From Anadara kagoshimensis (lineage: Eukaryota; Mollusca; Bivalvia; Arcoida; Arcidae), in contig CM037864.1 of assembly GCA_021292105.1 (NCBI GenBank), forward strand, positions 10,649,898 through 10,713,897: a stretch of DNA of 64,000 nucleotides. The letters run 5' to 3'. Position numbers and translations under genes: made by a program. The notes under the pieces are model-generated. The model searched no databases and was not told where the DNA came from. It saw nothing but the letters and a program-made list of their open reading frames with translations. Numbering within the stretch: position 1 is the first letter of the stretch; each line of letters opens with the position of its first letter. Shown in pieces: positions 45,001-55,799 of this stretch.

Positions 45001-47232
45001 GCTTTAGTCAAGTTACATTCAAAATAAAATTATGACATGGATTAATGAATAATGATGGATGGCCTATTCATGCAGGGTTTTATCAAGGGCCTATTTAGGG
45101 CCGAAATTCGGCCCCATTCCCAATGGAAAAACATTGATTTTTTCCCAAAATGGACTGAGAAAATTCCCAATTAGAAAATACACTTAAGAGATCATGATTC
45201 AATAACTCCATAATTTCACATAATAGCAAGTATTTCAGAAAGCGCGTCAAGACGGAGGATGGAAAATCAAGCAAAAAGTGAGTAAACCGACTTCTGACAT
45301 AGAGATTGAAAGTAAACCGGAAAAATGTGATGACAAACTCGAACATCAAGTTAAATTAAACACTGATAAACACTTAGTGGCAGAAAACGATTATTCATTT
45401 CTAAATGGCACCAAATATGATGTCAAAGTTTTCCCAAAATGAGCAAAAAGTTGAGTTTTTCCCAATTTTCAGTTTAAGGCCTTTTCCCAAAGGACCCTGA
45501 TAAATCCCTGTCATGTCCAACTCCAAGACTATATAAATTATAAATTAGATAATTGGCACAAAGTTTTAAAGTATTTTCAAGCAGTCTGAGATTAGAAAAC
45601 ATACATGCATGCATACAAAAAAATTCCCTTGCTATTGATTTGACAAGCATCTGTGTGTGAAGTATGGCATTTCTTTTGATCTCCCAAGTGTTTTAAATCC
45701 AATTTTGTAAAGTGTTTTTATTTAAGAACACACCGACCCAAGTGATTACAGAGTGCTTGTAACATTTTAAAGAATAGATAGTAAGACAAGAACTTTATTT
45801 TTATAACAAAAAATGAGAAATCTTTTTTCCAAAAATAAGGGGAATTTAAAAAAAAAAGTTCAATATTTTTCAAAAGGTATTTTACATACAGATTTCCTGT
45901 TACGACTAGGTACAAGTAAGTGAAAAATATGATCTTTATTACTTTGAAGATTATGTGCTTTGATTTTCTAAAATCAAGATTTTTTCACTGTCGCAAACAG
46001 AGGGATTCCAACAGTAACATATATATACTTATTTAAATCAAAATCCTAAAATTAATTGATGTGGTAAACAAAAGTAATAAGGAACACCTAAGCTGCAAAT
46101 GATGTTTTTATCACGATGGTCTACTGACATAATAATGGTGAAATGCCTAAAGGCAATTGGCTGATGCAGCTTTGTTTTTAGCTTGATTCAGCTTTTTTAG
46201 ATTATTAGAGTCTAATACTCATCCTGTATTGCGTTAAAAAAAAGTTGGAAGAAATAGCTAATTATTTGTACTTGTAGCGTGGTTTAATGCATTGACATAT
46301 AAATTATGATTCTGTCATTTAAAACATATATAAAACTAAACTATATAAAAGATGATTAAGTTATTAAGGCCTTTTAAAAAATTGTTTGGTTCGGGTCACC
46401 CGACCTTACCTGCAAATTTCGCCCGACCCTGATGTTTTTTTCGTTGTCTGACCCGTTCCGGATTGAGAAACATTTGGTCTATCTGTAGAATCTGTAAAAC
46501 TTTTTGAGGGCCTTGATAAGCCTAGGCTTGCAATATCCTTGTGTCAACAATTTATTTGGAAGCAGCTTGCTTTTTGTATAAGATATATATATATATACAT
46601 GTATATATATATAACCTACCTACCCTACCTAGATTTTTTTTTTACGTTACCAGAACCAAACAAATTTTTTTAGGCCTAAAACATCCACAATAGCAACTTT
46701 GCTGATCAGGGCCTTGTCAGTCAAGTGGCTTATGGATCACAGCACCTCTCACTGCCTCGTTCAGGGAAATCTCATTGTGAAACCTTGTTCAGTTCTTTTG
46801 CCAACGATTGAGGTTTTCCTCTGGGTATGCAGGTTTCTTTCACCATCCAAGAACTTGTCACCTTGATATAAGTGAAAAAAAATCTGATTGGGATGTTAAA
46901 CACCATTGAGGTTTTTCTAAATTCTTTCATCCATTTGACATCAAGCATTTCAATGTATCAAAGTAAAGGTTTAGCTGCATATGATGTTTTTATCACGATG
47001 GTCTACTGACATAATAATGGTGAAATGCCTAAAGGCAATTATCTGATGCAGCCTTCATGTTTAAAAAAGACTTCTGACAATGTCTGCAATACAGAGATAC
47101 TTAACCTGGTTAAGTTTTGTGGCCACTACAAAAATTCAGATTTTTTTCATAAACCCCACTCTCATGCCTGTAATAAGCATTATTAACATTAACATTTCAA
47201 TAAACATGTCTGGTAGGGCAAATAAAAGTTTT

Positions 47233-47293
<61 letters not shown>

Positions 47294-50200
47294 TTAAGGG
47301 ATGAAGATTAGCAGGGGGCCAGTTGCTCATGGCCACTAAAATTCAGTCTGGGCCCCTTAATGTTTACACATTGTAGCTATTTATTACTATTACAACTTTT
47401 ATGCAATGAGCTGGGCCCCTAACTCAAAATAGTTAAGCTTCATCCCTGTCTGATACATGTATATATAATAAAAAAGTATGTATATATATTTGATGGGAAA
47501 GGATAAATCTAAATGAAGACGCACTATAGGAATTAAATAGGTTTGAATCTTGTGCTTCAACAGATTGATTGATTGAATGAAGTTTTATGTTTCATTTATG
47601 TTTCAGTCAAGAATATTTGATTGATAATGAGACATCACCAGCTATAAGTGAGGTGACAAATTTTTACCTTTAATTTGAACAGTCTGGGTATGTTTGCTGC
47701 AGATGATGTTTTTATCACGATGGTCTACTGACATAATAATGGTGAAATGCCTAAAGGCAATTTTCTGATGCAGCTACCAGTGTTCATTATATGATTTTTA
47801 CTCATGAAAAGAGTGGAATGGAATAATGATTATTTTATGCCCCAGTGAAGATTGTTTAAGTTGCTTCGTTTGGGATGGTAGAGGAAAATGAGTGCCCAGA
47901 GAAAAATTCATATCTTTCTCAAAAGAGCATAAAAAGATAAAAATTACATGAAGGAGAAAAACATTTTCCTTAATTTAAAAGTTTTAATTGAACACTTGAA
48001 AAGTATTGGCTCAAATAAACTTATTTGAACATGAAAAATTTACAACAAAAATCGAATGAAAAATACATAGTAGAAATAGGATAAATTACAATAATTAAAT
48101 TTAGAAAATTTACCAAAATATTTGGGAAGATTATAGGTTTTGAACTAAACAAGAGTTCATTTTCAGCCCCAAACTATGCAGATTGACAAGTTTTTGATGC
48201 CATTAGGCATTGATTTTGTTAGGGTGAATGGATGAATAAAGCTACACATGATGTTATATCTGACACTGTCTACTTACAAATACAATGGGGATAATGCCAT
48301 ATGGCTGTTTACTGATGTAGCTTACTTCAATCCTTTTATGTACTACTACAGTAGATCAGTTGGTTGAATGTTCACTCTGTTAGGGAAGGGGGTTGGAACA
48401 AATTCACTATTGGAACAAGTACTTTCTTGATAGGTCTGCCCAAATTTGAATATAGGTAGGGGCTGCTCTTTTGTCAATCACTCTGTTAAATGAAAGTCAC
48501 GGGCTACCAATGTCTGGTGTCACAGTAGGTATGACACCCTAAAGAACCCTCTGTGTGCATTCCCCTGAGTGAAAGGCAATGGTAAAAATTTCTGTGGCAT
48601 GACATCTCAATATAATTAAAAAAAATTGATTGAATTGTATGTAAAATTCCTTTTAATTATTCGACCTTTTTTATGTGGAATTTTTTTTTAACAATTAATG
48701 AAATAACCACTCTACTTTGCTCATGATATTGAAGAAAATAATTCTCAATTGATGGAGACATTGGTATGGAATTTAACTGTAAACCGAGTAGAAATGACAA
48801 GTGGCTAAATCGCTAGCAAAAACTATCCATTGGAACAAATTCACTGTTGGAACAAGTACTCTACAAATTAAACTACGTAATACCATTTAGACACTTCTGT
48901 TAGAGGTGAATAAAGCTACACATGATGTTATATCTGACACTGTCTTCTTACAAATACAATGGGGATAATGCCATATGGCAGTTTACTGATGTAGCTTACT
49001 TCACTCTGTTTTATGTACCACAGTTAGTAGGGTGTTAACTCTGTATGCTGGAGACCAGGATTCAAATTTTGACTGTTTCTGACCAAGATTGAAAATAGGT
49101 ACTCACCAAGTACAGAAATCCTTGGGACTAGACCTAAAAAAACTAAAGTCCCATTTAACAGTAGGCATTGCACAAAAAAAACTCCCTGTACATCGCCCTG
49201 AAAAAGGTAAACGTTTCTGTCACATGACATCTTGGTATAAGCAAAATATTCTTCACTTGGACCTAAATCTTCATTTATAAAGTCAATCTTATTTCATGTG
49301 GAATGTTTTTTAAGATGAACTTGGATGGATTTTACTGTGTTTGATTCTTATTAGTAATTTGTATTTTTCAGGCTATGGAGGGACATTACATTGATAAGAA
49401 ATGTCCATTCACAGGAAACATTAGCATCAGAGGTCGTATTTTGACCGGAACCGTTATGAAGATGAAGATGCAGAGGACCATCGTTATCCGTAGAGATTAC
49501 CTCCACTACGTTAGAAAGTACAACAGATTTGAAAAGAGGCATAAAAATATGTCCGTTCATCTTAGTCCTTGCTTCAGGTGATTGTATGATTTATCTCCCT
49601 TGGGTCTTACACACAATAAGGACAGATAGAATTTTAAAATGTGTCTGAAAATCTTATAGAGTGGCCTAAGATCTGAAAATTTCAATAGTTCAGAACAGAG
49701 AATTTACAAAATATTACAGAACAAACTGAAAGAATCCTGGCTACAGATAGTTAATTATACCAGAAATTTACTTTCAACTATTGCATGAATGGAATAGTAT
49801 GTTGTCCTGTACTTACCAGGGCACTTGGTGACCGGGTTGTCTAGAGTGACTGCTTAAGCTAATTATCACCTCTGACAGCCTAGATTTTAACCCTGCTCTG
49901 GCAGATCCTTAGTGTGAGAAAGTTTGTCAGTTTACTTGTCAAAGGTCGTTGGATTTCTCTGGACACTCAAACTTTCTCCACCATTCCAGACCTATACACC
50001 TCAATACAAGTGAACTTATTTTGTCTGGGGTGTAATGCACCATTGCTAGACTCCACTCCTTTAATAACTCAAACTTATTCACTTTATTGTGTTGAAGTGA
50101 ATCTATTTCCTTTATATTTTCTTTGATGAGTCTCTCTCGATAAACCCCAAACTTCTTTTTGAAGCCAAAATTTGTCTGAAGAAATGGTGGCAAAGGATCA

Positions 50201-50459
50201 AGGTTTTTTTACTGTATATTTGTATTGAAACTATTGTTTCTGAAGCATCGCTAAATGAATGTTCTTTTATTACAGCGAGTTATTTTGAGAAAATATCTTG
50301 TTCTCTCACGTTTCAAATGTTTTATGTTTTGGCAGGGATGTACAACTTGGTGATATTGTGACAGTTGGAGAATGTCGTCCACTCAGCAAGACAGTACGTT
50401 ACAACACTCTAAAAGTGATGAAGGCTGGTGGCGCAAAGAAGTCATTCTCTAAATTCTAA
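42020..50459 (+). CDS. RPS11: 40S ribosomal protein S11 (uS17), 4 exons
   Basis: Component of the small ribosomal subunit (uS17 family, rRNA-binding OB-fold). Exons: 42020-42031, 44220-44348, 49372-49577, 50336-50459. They total 471 nt: 156 residues and stop, against 158 in human. Recognition is near certain from [50 protein letters not shown] and [17 protein letters not shown]. The tiny first exon encodes MAEQ and joins [12 protein letters not shown], as in fly and human. Its donor is the unusual GTTGGA; a second in-frame donor 12 nt downstream (GTGAAG) would add VGKH. Intron 2 (5 kb) hosts six box C/D snoRNAs, matching the human arrangement in which RPS11 hosts SNORD35B. No AATAAA is obvious just after the stop. 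Confidence 0.95.
43201..43570. mobile_element. hAT5-like MITE, copy 1, with 5-bp TSD
   Basis: The left end CAGGGATTCATCAAGGGCCT mirrors the right end 'gaccctgataaatccctg'. TGTAC flanks both sides (43196-43200, 43571-43575). CAGGG-type ends with a 5-bp target duplication suggest a hAT5-like element. 370 bp, without an intact frame. Lies in RPS11 intron 1. Confidence 0.8.
43733..44100 (+). mobile_element. tRNA-derived SINE, family B
   Basis: Second copy of the family at 19,044-19,430: head 'gtcggataagacgtcagtct', B box 'gcgagttcgagccccga', body 'ggttcacctggtatcagtat', tail 'gatgtaagcaacatccaacc'. Ends about 120 bp before RPS11 exon 2. Confidence 0.75.
44574..44651 (+). ncRNA. SNORD35: Box C/D snoRNA, SNORD35-like, copy 1
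   Basis: 78-nt unit closed by the perfect stem GCTGCA/TGCAGC. Box C is ATGATGT (581-587), D' is CTGA (606-609), C' is TTGATGA, D is CTGA (642-645). The sequence before D', ATCACGATGGTCTA, matches the U35 guide and is complementary to the 28S rRNA segment UAGACCGUCGUGA, allowing one G-U pair. By the box+5 rule it points to the C of UAGAC, the site 2'-O-methylated by human U35. Lies in RPS11 intron 2. Confidence 0.88.
44652..44859. mobile_element. Palindromic MITE with AATT ends, copy 1
   Basis: The left end AATTGAAGTATCGCCGACCA is mirrored by the right end 'tggccagcgatccatcaatt', about 31 bp of imperfect inverted repeat. The 208-bp body has 'gccgccatcaaggtaccaaa' and 'gtcagtgacgtcattaaatg', shared with a reversed copy at 61,538-61,729. 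It begins at the very base after the snoRNA stem. Confidence 0.75.
45073..45510. mobile_element. hAT5-like MITE, copy 2, with 5-bp TSD
   Basis: Same ends as the copy at 43,201 (CAGGGTTTTATCAAGGGCCT and 'gaccctgataaatccctg'). TCATG flanks both sides (45068-45072, 45511-45515). 438 bp; the inner part differs in length from copy 1. Lies in RPS11 intron 2. Confidence 0.8.
46092..46170 (+). ncRNA. SNORD35: Box C/D snoRNA, SNORD35-like, copy 2
   Basis: 79 nt with stem GCTGCA/TGCAGC, box C ATGATGT, D' CTGA, C' region 'aatggtgaaat' and D CTGA. The guide TATCACGATGGTCTA before D' is identical to copies 3 and 4. The C' box is weaker than in copy 1. The flanks are unrelated to those of copy 1, so only the snoRNA body is conserved. 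Confidence 0.88.
46974..47052 (+). ncRNA. SNORD35: Box C/D snoRNA, SNORD35-like, copy 3
   Basis: 79 nt, same plan and guide as copy 2; differs in the first loop base after the stem (GCTGCAT) and near box D ('gcaattatCTGA'). The conserved guide despite changes elsewhere suggests selection on function. Confidence 0.88.
47234..47290. repeat. (CT)n microsatellite
   Basis: About 57 bp of CT dinucleotides in RPS11 intron 2, between snoRNA copies 3 and 4. Confidence 0.92.
47696..47774 (+). ncRNA. SNORD35: Box C/D snoRNA, SNORD35-like, copy 4
   Basis: 79 nt, stem GCTGCA/TGCAGC, box C GATGATGT, guide TATCACGATGGTCTA, D' CTGA, D TCTGA. This copy has the best C box (GATGATG). It lies in RPS11 intron 2, about 640 bp downstream of copy 3. 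Confidence 0.88.
48241..48321 (+). ncRNA. Box C/D snoRNA, diverged type, copy 5
   Basis: 81 nt closed by GCTACA/TGTAGC. Box C is ATGATGT and D is CTGA; C' is GATAATG. The internal words TTATATCTGACACTGTCTA and 'aatgccatatggctgttta' still echo SNORD35 (human U35 has a similar AATGCCAATGGC block), but the 28S guide before D' is lost and D' reads CTTA or an earlier CTGA. The target is unknown. Probably an old duplicate with a new or no target. Confidence 0.75.
48915..48995 (+). ncRNA. Box C/D snoRNA, diverged type, copy 6
   Basis: 81 nt, almost identical to copy 5 (few substitutions, for example 'gtcttctta' for 'gtctactta' and 'tggcagttta' for 'tggctgttta'). The stem and boxes are kept. The flanking 'aacaaattcactgttggaac' also occurs before copy 5's downstream SINE, so a larger block was duplicated. 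Confidence 0.75.
49830..50065 (+). mobile_element. SINE family C copy
   Basis: Family-C order: 'ttggtgaccgggttgtctag' (tRNA-like head), 'cctagattttaaccctgctc', 'agtttgtcagtttacttgtc', 'ctccaccattccagacctat', 'ccattgctagactccactcc'. Lies in RPS11 intron 3. Confidence 0.6.
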
Positions 50460-50535
50460 TTGTAAAATGTAAAGTAAAAAAAAAAAAAGAAATGAAAATA
50501 TGCTTCTTGTTGTTTTTTATCTTTGTTGGATATTT

Positions 50536-50739
50536 ATACCCCCTGCAAACTAGTTTGAGGGGGTATATAGGAATCATCCTGTCTGTCTGTCCGTGTAAAA
50601 TCGTGTATGGGCCATACCTTATCAATGCTTTGGACGACTCATGAAATTTACGATGAATAATCGTCATGGTCCTTAACCAAGGTCATATTGGAAAGATCAA
50701 GGTCGCAGGAAAACTATAAATATGGGGGGTAGGGGGTAT
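50536..50739. mobile_element. MITE with ATACCCCCT ends
   Basis: Starts 'ataccccctgcaaactagtt' and ends 'ggggggtagggggtat', giving short inverted ends ATACCCCCT/AGGGGGTAT. It begins 76 bp after the RPS11 stop, so it may lie in or just beyond the RPS11 3' UTR. No frame. Confidence 0.6.
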
Positions 50740-51170
50740 TTGGCTCTCAAGACACGGTTCTAGTATTTAACTGCAACAGTAAATTTAATTGGCAACTAGA
50801 CATGTATGTAGACAGCCATCTGGTGCCAGTTTCAACACCTGGGTTTAGTTGTTGGTGCACGTGATATTCCCCATGGATTGAACACCAGTCTTGCAAGGTT
50901 ATTGAGGAATATTTGACTTAAGTCAGTCTATATGGATCATTTAGCTACCACAGAGTTCAGTAATGTTCATGGAAAAACTGCTGAATCTATAGAAATAATG
51001 AAGTTAATATGTCAAAATTTCTATAGAAATGGCCTTTTACCTTGGTAATTAATTATATAATCCAGTCCTGTTATGATTGGCATCAATTGCTTCTCTGGCA
51101 TACATAGTGGTGAGTATTTGTTAACTGCCCAGGAACACTGAAATGAAATGTGTTGTGTATATTGCTAAAG

Positions 51171-51492
51171 TGAGAGTGAGTAATGGTGTTTTACGTCTCA
51201 GTCAAGACGTCGCCAGCTATAGGCGGCGAAGGTGCATAAATTTTGCCTGTGCGTTGCGCTAATGGCATTATACAGCAGGGTTCTTTAGCGTGCCAAGCCC
51301 ACCATGACACTGGACCTCGTTTACTAGTATTTTAGTTCCCATCCGAAAGAACCGCGATTTCATGCCAAGTGCTAGGCGAAAAAACAGTCTCTACACACTT
51401 TCAAGTCTTGGATCAGACCCGGCCGGGGATCGAACCCAAGACCTCCCACTTACGAAGCGAGCACTCTACCAACTGAGCTACCGCATTGGTTA
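51171..51492 (-). mobile_element. tRNA-derived SINE, family A, with 13-bp TSD
   Basis: Reverse full copy from 'tgagagtgagtaatggtgtt' to 'ctaccaactgagctaccgca'. The exact direct repeat TATATTGCTAAAG flanks it at 51158-51170 and 51493-51505. Confidence 0.88.
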
Positions 51493-51599
51493 TATATTGC
51501 TAAAGGATATAACACAGCCAATTTATAGACTATTATATAACCACTGGACTATGCATTGCCACTTTTCAAGATTAAATTTGGGTTTAGTGTTCAGATAAA

Positions 51600-51760
51600 T
51601 CGACGAAAAACATACATACCAATCCATGTCTAAAGCGCAATCCCAAAGCAAAGAAAAAACTGAATACTGGCATTTTAAACAAGCGAACTTCTACCAGGGA
51701 AGTGAGATCAGGTGCTCTGGAAGGGTAAGCAACTTCTGTTTAGCTAACTACACCAGCTAA
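51600..51760 (+). repeat. Interspersed repeat, family D
   Basis: Has 'ataccaatccatgtctaaag', 'cgaacttctaccagggaagt', 'gtgctctggaagggtaagca' and 'ctgtttagctaactacacca'. Standard family-D layout. Confidence 0.6.
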
Positions 51761-53357
51761 TTGTGTATCAAAACCAGAAATTGAAATCTGACCCTAAAAA
51801 GCTCATTACTAGAACAGTCTCAGATGAGACTCAAAACCGAGGTCCCATGTATTGGTACACGCTAAAGATGCATCTGAAGAGAAGGCCACCTTTTGTACTA
51901 CGGAGGACACAACTACATGAACTAAAAGCGACAGAAACGGACAGCAAGATAAGTTTATGGAATTTTATATTTCAATATTTGTGATGTTGAACCAAACGCA
52001 AAGACGTAGCTTGCAATTGCCGCGCTAAATATCGGATCGTATTTGTATTAAACACCAAGAAAAGGATACAAAATAATCTATAGTGAACAAATATGGTTAG
52101 TCATATTGATAATTGCTGTCTTTTCTACGACTGACTAAATAAAAAAACCCAGTAAAACTTCGGTATGACGTTATTTGTATTACAAAATGATACTTCGAAA
52201 ATCTCAACACAGTGATTTCAAGCTTCACTTTGCTCGGGCATTTTACTTTCCATCTATATGAAATGTACTATATAATGGTCTTTAGATTGAAGCTTTACGG
52301 CAATGTGTTCCGAGGCACGGGTAACCATACTTGGAAGTGATATTGCCTATGCATATAGTGTTACAAAAACAATACTTTGAAATTCTCAGTGATAGCTTCA
52401 CTTTTCTCAAGTACTTTACCTTCCGTCTATATGAAATATACATTATAATGGATGTGCTTACATTGAAGTTTTAAGCCAATGTGTTCCGAGGTACTGCTAG
52501 ACAATATTTGTATTAACAGTAGGTAATTTATTTGTTAAATTTAGTAAAATCCATTTTTTATGTATTGCAAATGAAACGAAAATTTAATCGAATGTCGAAT
52601 AAGTAACTGTTACTTATTTAATGTTGAACGCTGCAATATGTTGAATAAGTAACGCATTTTCGACTTCGCAGATTTCAATGAAATTTTATAAATGGGCTGA
52701 TCAAATTTGCTTGTGGTGTTGTCATGACTATTAACACCAGGTCAAGGTGACTTATGGATGCAACATTTTTATAAAAAAAACTTGTTTGAAATCTATCATG
52801 AATGACAGAAGAAAAAACTTTGATGTGACAATTGGCTTCTCTATAGAGTCTTAAGCCTATAGTTTGTTCATTTCGTAAATGGGTTACGTATAGATACATT
52901 GTATTACAACAAACCACGAATTTATCACCCAAACCAAATGTTGTTTTTTTTTCTTAGAAACCACGAAAATTGGACCTACAACCACGAAAAGAATTGTAAT
53001 TTAAGAAAGTGTTGAAATGTACCGTAAGTACTTAAAATGAAACGGCCATCAATATTACATTTTCTTAAACACTTAAATATCGACTCATTAAGGATACTTT
53101 GGTCTATTTAGAAGTTCGATATTTACATATCGTTTCTTAGTATGCTCAATTAATTATATCAATGACAAGAGAATCTGTGGAAAACTCCGGAAGCTGATTG
53201 AAGATTAATTAACACTTATATATATATATATGTATCTGGAAAAGTGATGGATAAATTGTTAAAAGGTAATTAAAGCAATGTATTGGGATTTGCTGTTACT
53301 TGAGAAATTAAGTCAAATCCGTTCCGTCAATGTGGAAACGCTTCATATTGTGAGTAT

Positions 53358-53361
<4 letters not shown>

Positions 53362-53393
<32 letters not shown>

Positions 53394-53465
53394 AGAGCAT
53401 GAAATTCTCTCTCTCTCTCTCTCTCTCATCAAAAGCATGGATTTTTTCTCTCTCATCATTTCATG

Positions 53466-53508
<43 letters not shown>
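53362..53508. repeat. Compound (CT)n microsatellite
   Basis: Three CT runs (about 53,362-53,390, 53,407-53,428 and 53,470-53,507) separated by short similar spacers ('cattaagagcatgaaatt', 'catcaaaagcatggattt'), so the tract itself appears duplicated. Confidence 0.85.
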
Positions 53509-53509
<1 letters not shown>

Positions 53510-54734
53510 ACTTTTTTACTGTTAATACATGTAATGGAAAAAAGCTCTATGACACACACTCAAAGAGGGATACTAGTATATGTTGAACAAGCATGTACGC
53601 GCGCGCGTGTGTGTGTGTCATTTTATGATACCAACATGTATACATATTTAATTAAATTACATATTTACTTAAACCGCTTTTGAAATTAACATTTACATGT
53701 ATTCTTAATTGATTATGCAATATTGGTCTTTTTCTGGATTCAAAATTTTAATTTTTAATTGTAATTTTTTAAAAAGAAAATTGATAATTTTTCGTTTCAA
53801 TGATTTCAAAAGAATACTGTCAATTTTATGACATCGCACTAACTTACGGTAAGTTGGGCAAATTCAGTTTTCTGCCAAGGACTCTGCACATTTTGTGTTG
53901 TTTACAAAAGAATGATTTTTCCCATTTATTTCGGACAATAGTGTTTATCTCGGCACGTGTATAATTGAAAGTTAAAATTGATATTTCCATCATAGCTGTG
54001 ATATATATCGCGAAAATATTTATAACATAACATATTATCAATTATGGTAAGTGAATGATGTTTTATATGACAAAAACAAAAGTTTTCAGATATTTAAGGC
54101 ATGACATGTTACTTTGATGCATGTGATTATTCGCCCACTCATTGCGAATCGGCTTCAGTGCATGTTGCATATAACATAAAACTGTTTTTGTTTCATTCTA
54201 TAGTATTTGTTTGTTTGTTCTTGTTTGTTTCCGTTGGCTACTTTTGTTGTTGTTGTTGTTGTTGCTTTGGTTATATTGTCAAGTGCGTCATTGATATATA
54301 TATATATATTTTTCGTTGGCTATTTTTTTTTGTTGTTGCTGTTGTTTTGGTTATATTGTCATGTGCGTCATTGATTTACACCTACCAAAGTTTAATTATT
54401 TATTTCTATTATATGGAAGTATTCAGAAAAAAATCAACACATTTGTATTGGAAATATAAGACTTGCTATACTGCTAAATTTGCAACGCTAGGAAGTGTCT
54501 AGCTGTTTGCTATGGACTGATATAGTTGAGTGTATTGATTTCTTCATAGTGACTGATTAGATGATCACCTCCAAACGAACCGGAGGTAACAAGCAATTGG
54601 TTTAAACGTTACAGGCTATGGTTTTAGCCCATTAAACATTTTCGGAATATTGCATCTTTATCTTTTAGTGGCCCTCATATGTGGAAGGTCAAAAGATCAG
54701 AAAACCATAAAATCAGTTGGTTGTTCACTTTTAA

Positions 54735-54900
54735 AATAATATCTTAACCCGATAGAGGAAACCCGAGTAAACGATAGACATCCATCGACCTTTGGTAAGC
54801 GAACTAACAAACTCTTCTAACACTAGGACATTCCCGAGTGGATTTCTTACATAGGCAGTGAGATATCGCGCTTGGCCACTGCAATGAGGCGAAAACACAA
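54735..54900 (-). mobile_element. SINE family C fragment
   Basis: Reverse words 'gatagaggaaacccgagtaa', 'ctttggtaagcgaactaaca' and 'gcgcttggccactgcaatga' match the family-C tail, middle and tRNA-like head. Confidence 0.5.
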
Positions 54901-55124
54901 CACATACGAATCGGATAACGCAATCATAGTGTTCATTTGTTTATATTTGTTTTGACAATTTCAAGGACATTGACCAATTGAACTTTCACGATCTTTGAAT
55001 TGCTTGACATGATTGAACGAGTTTAACACGGAAGTGAAATTGATTTCTAAAGACACAACCAATGCATAAAACATGTAAATTTCAATGTGCTGAATCGGTT
55101 GTTTACTTAGGATTACTTTTTTAA

Positions 55125-55352
55125 TAGACAAACAACATAGACCTGTCCGCTTGACCTTTCATTAGGAATATTCATATACGATGATCCACCTAATGCAAAG
55201 GTAGTGTAGGATTTGCAGTTAATGACCAACAATGCATTTCCCATGATATGGACGAAATTACATCTGTGATGCCCTATATACATAAATGTATTGGTCGATA
55301 ATAAATATTCAAATTGAAGGTGAAGCGGACAGGTCAGTGTTGTTTACCTATA
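55125..55352. mobile_element. Inverted-repeat MITE, best copy
   Basis: The left end TAGACAAACAACATAGACCT + 'gtccgcttgacctttcatt' mirrors the right end 'gaaggtgaagcggacaggtc' + 'agtgttgtttaccta'. About 228 bp. Relatives are at 37-165 and at 7,583-8,075. Confidence 0.75.
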
Positions 55353-55799
55353 CACATCAGGGTATTATATCGTCGCTATATTTTTCCATTATGTAGAGAA
55401 CATGCTGTTTCAAGAATTAATCAATAAAGTTAATAATTGAATTAAAAATTTGAAATCATCCAATCTTGCAGTTTTTTGTAAATAATCCTCAAATGTATAC
55501 AACTTACAGGTATCGTAATTTTGAGCATCGCTTTAATATGTGTCGTAGAGTTTAAGAGCCGAACATAAGTAAAAACTTTACATTTTTATTTATTTATTTA
55601 TAGAAATATTGGGTTTCTAAAAATGGTAAAACCAATCACAAACTACTGAAGTAAAACGGAGAGAAAAAGTAATTCTAAAAGGCTTGGCTATTCAAAGAAA
55701 AAAACTTAAATGGAATGCTTGCATGAATCCTTGTTAACCAGAGTTTTACTTTGAATAATCACATGACTCAGAAAAGGGATCGTTAAAATACCGAGATAC

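Larger units (their letters stand above)
50740..53350. other. Intergenic, SINEs and AT-rich sequence
   Basis: No exon recognised. Apart from the SINE at 51,171 and the family-D repeat after it, there is a diffuse pair of repeats near 52,150-52,500 ('cttcactttgctcgggcatt' and 'cttcacttttctcaagtact', then 'tccatctatatgaaatgtac' and 'tccgtctatatgaaatatac'), about 180 bp apart. Confidence 0.45.

Noticed and set aside
50115-50185. Possible seventh box C/D snoRNA in RPS11 intron 3 (TTTGATGAG ... GTCTGAAG with a short TTTCT/AGAAA stem)
   Set aside because: Boxes C and D and a 5-bp stem are present, but there is no second copy, no recognised guide and the stem is weak; chance is likely.
54101-54502. 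Plus-strand frame of 133 codons rich in F, C and V
   Set aside because: Produced by a TTG/TTTG-rich stretch with an internal duplication ('gtcattgatatata' and 'gtcattgattta'); no family features.
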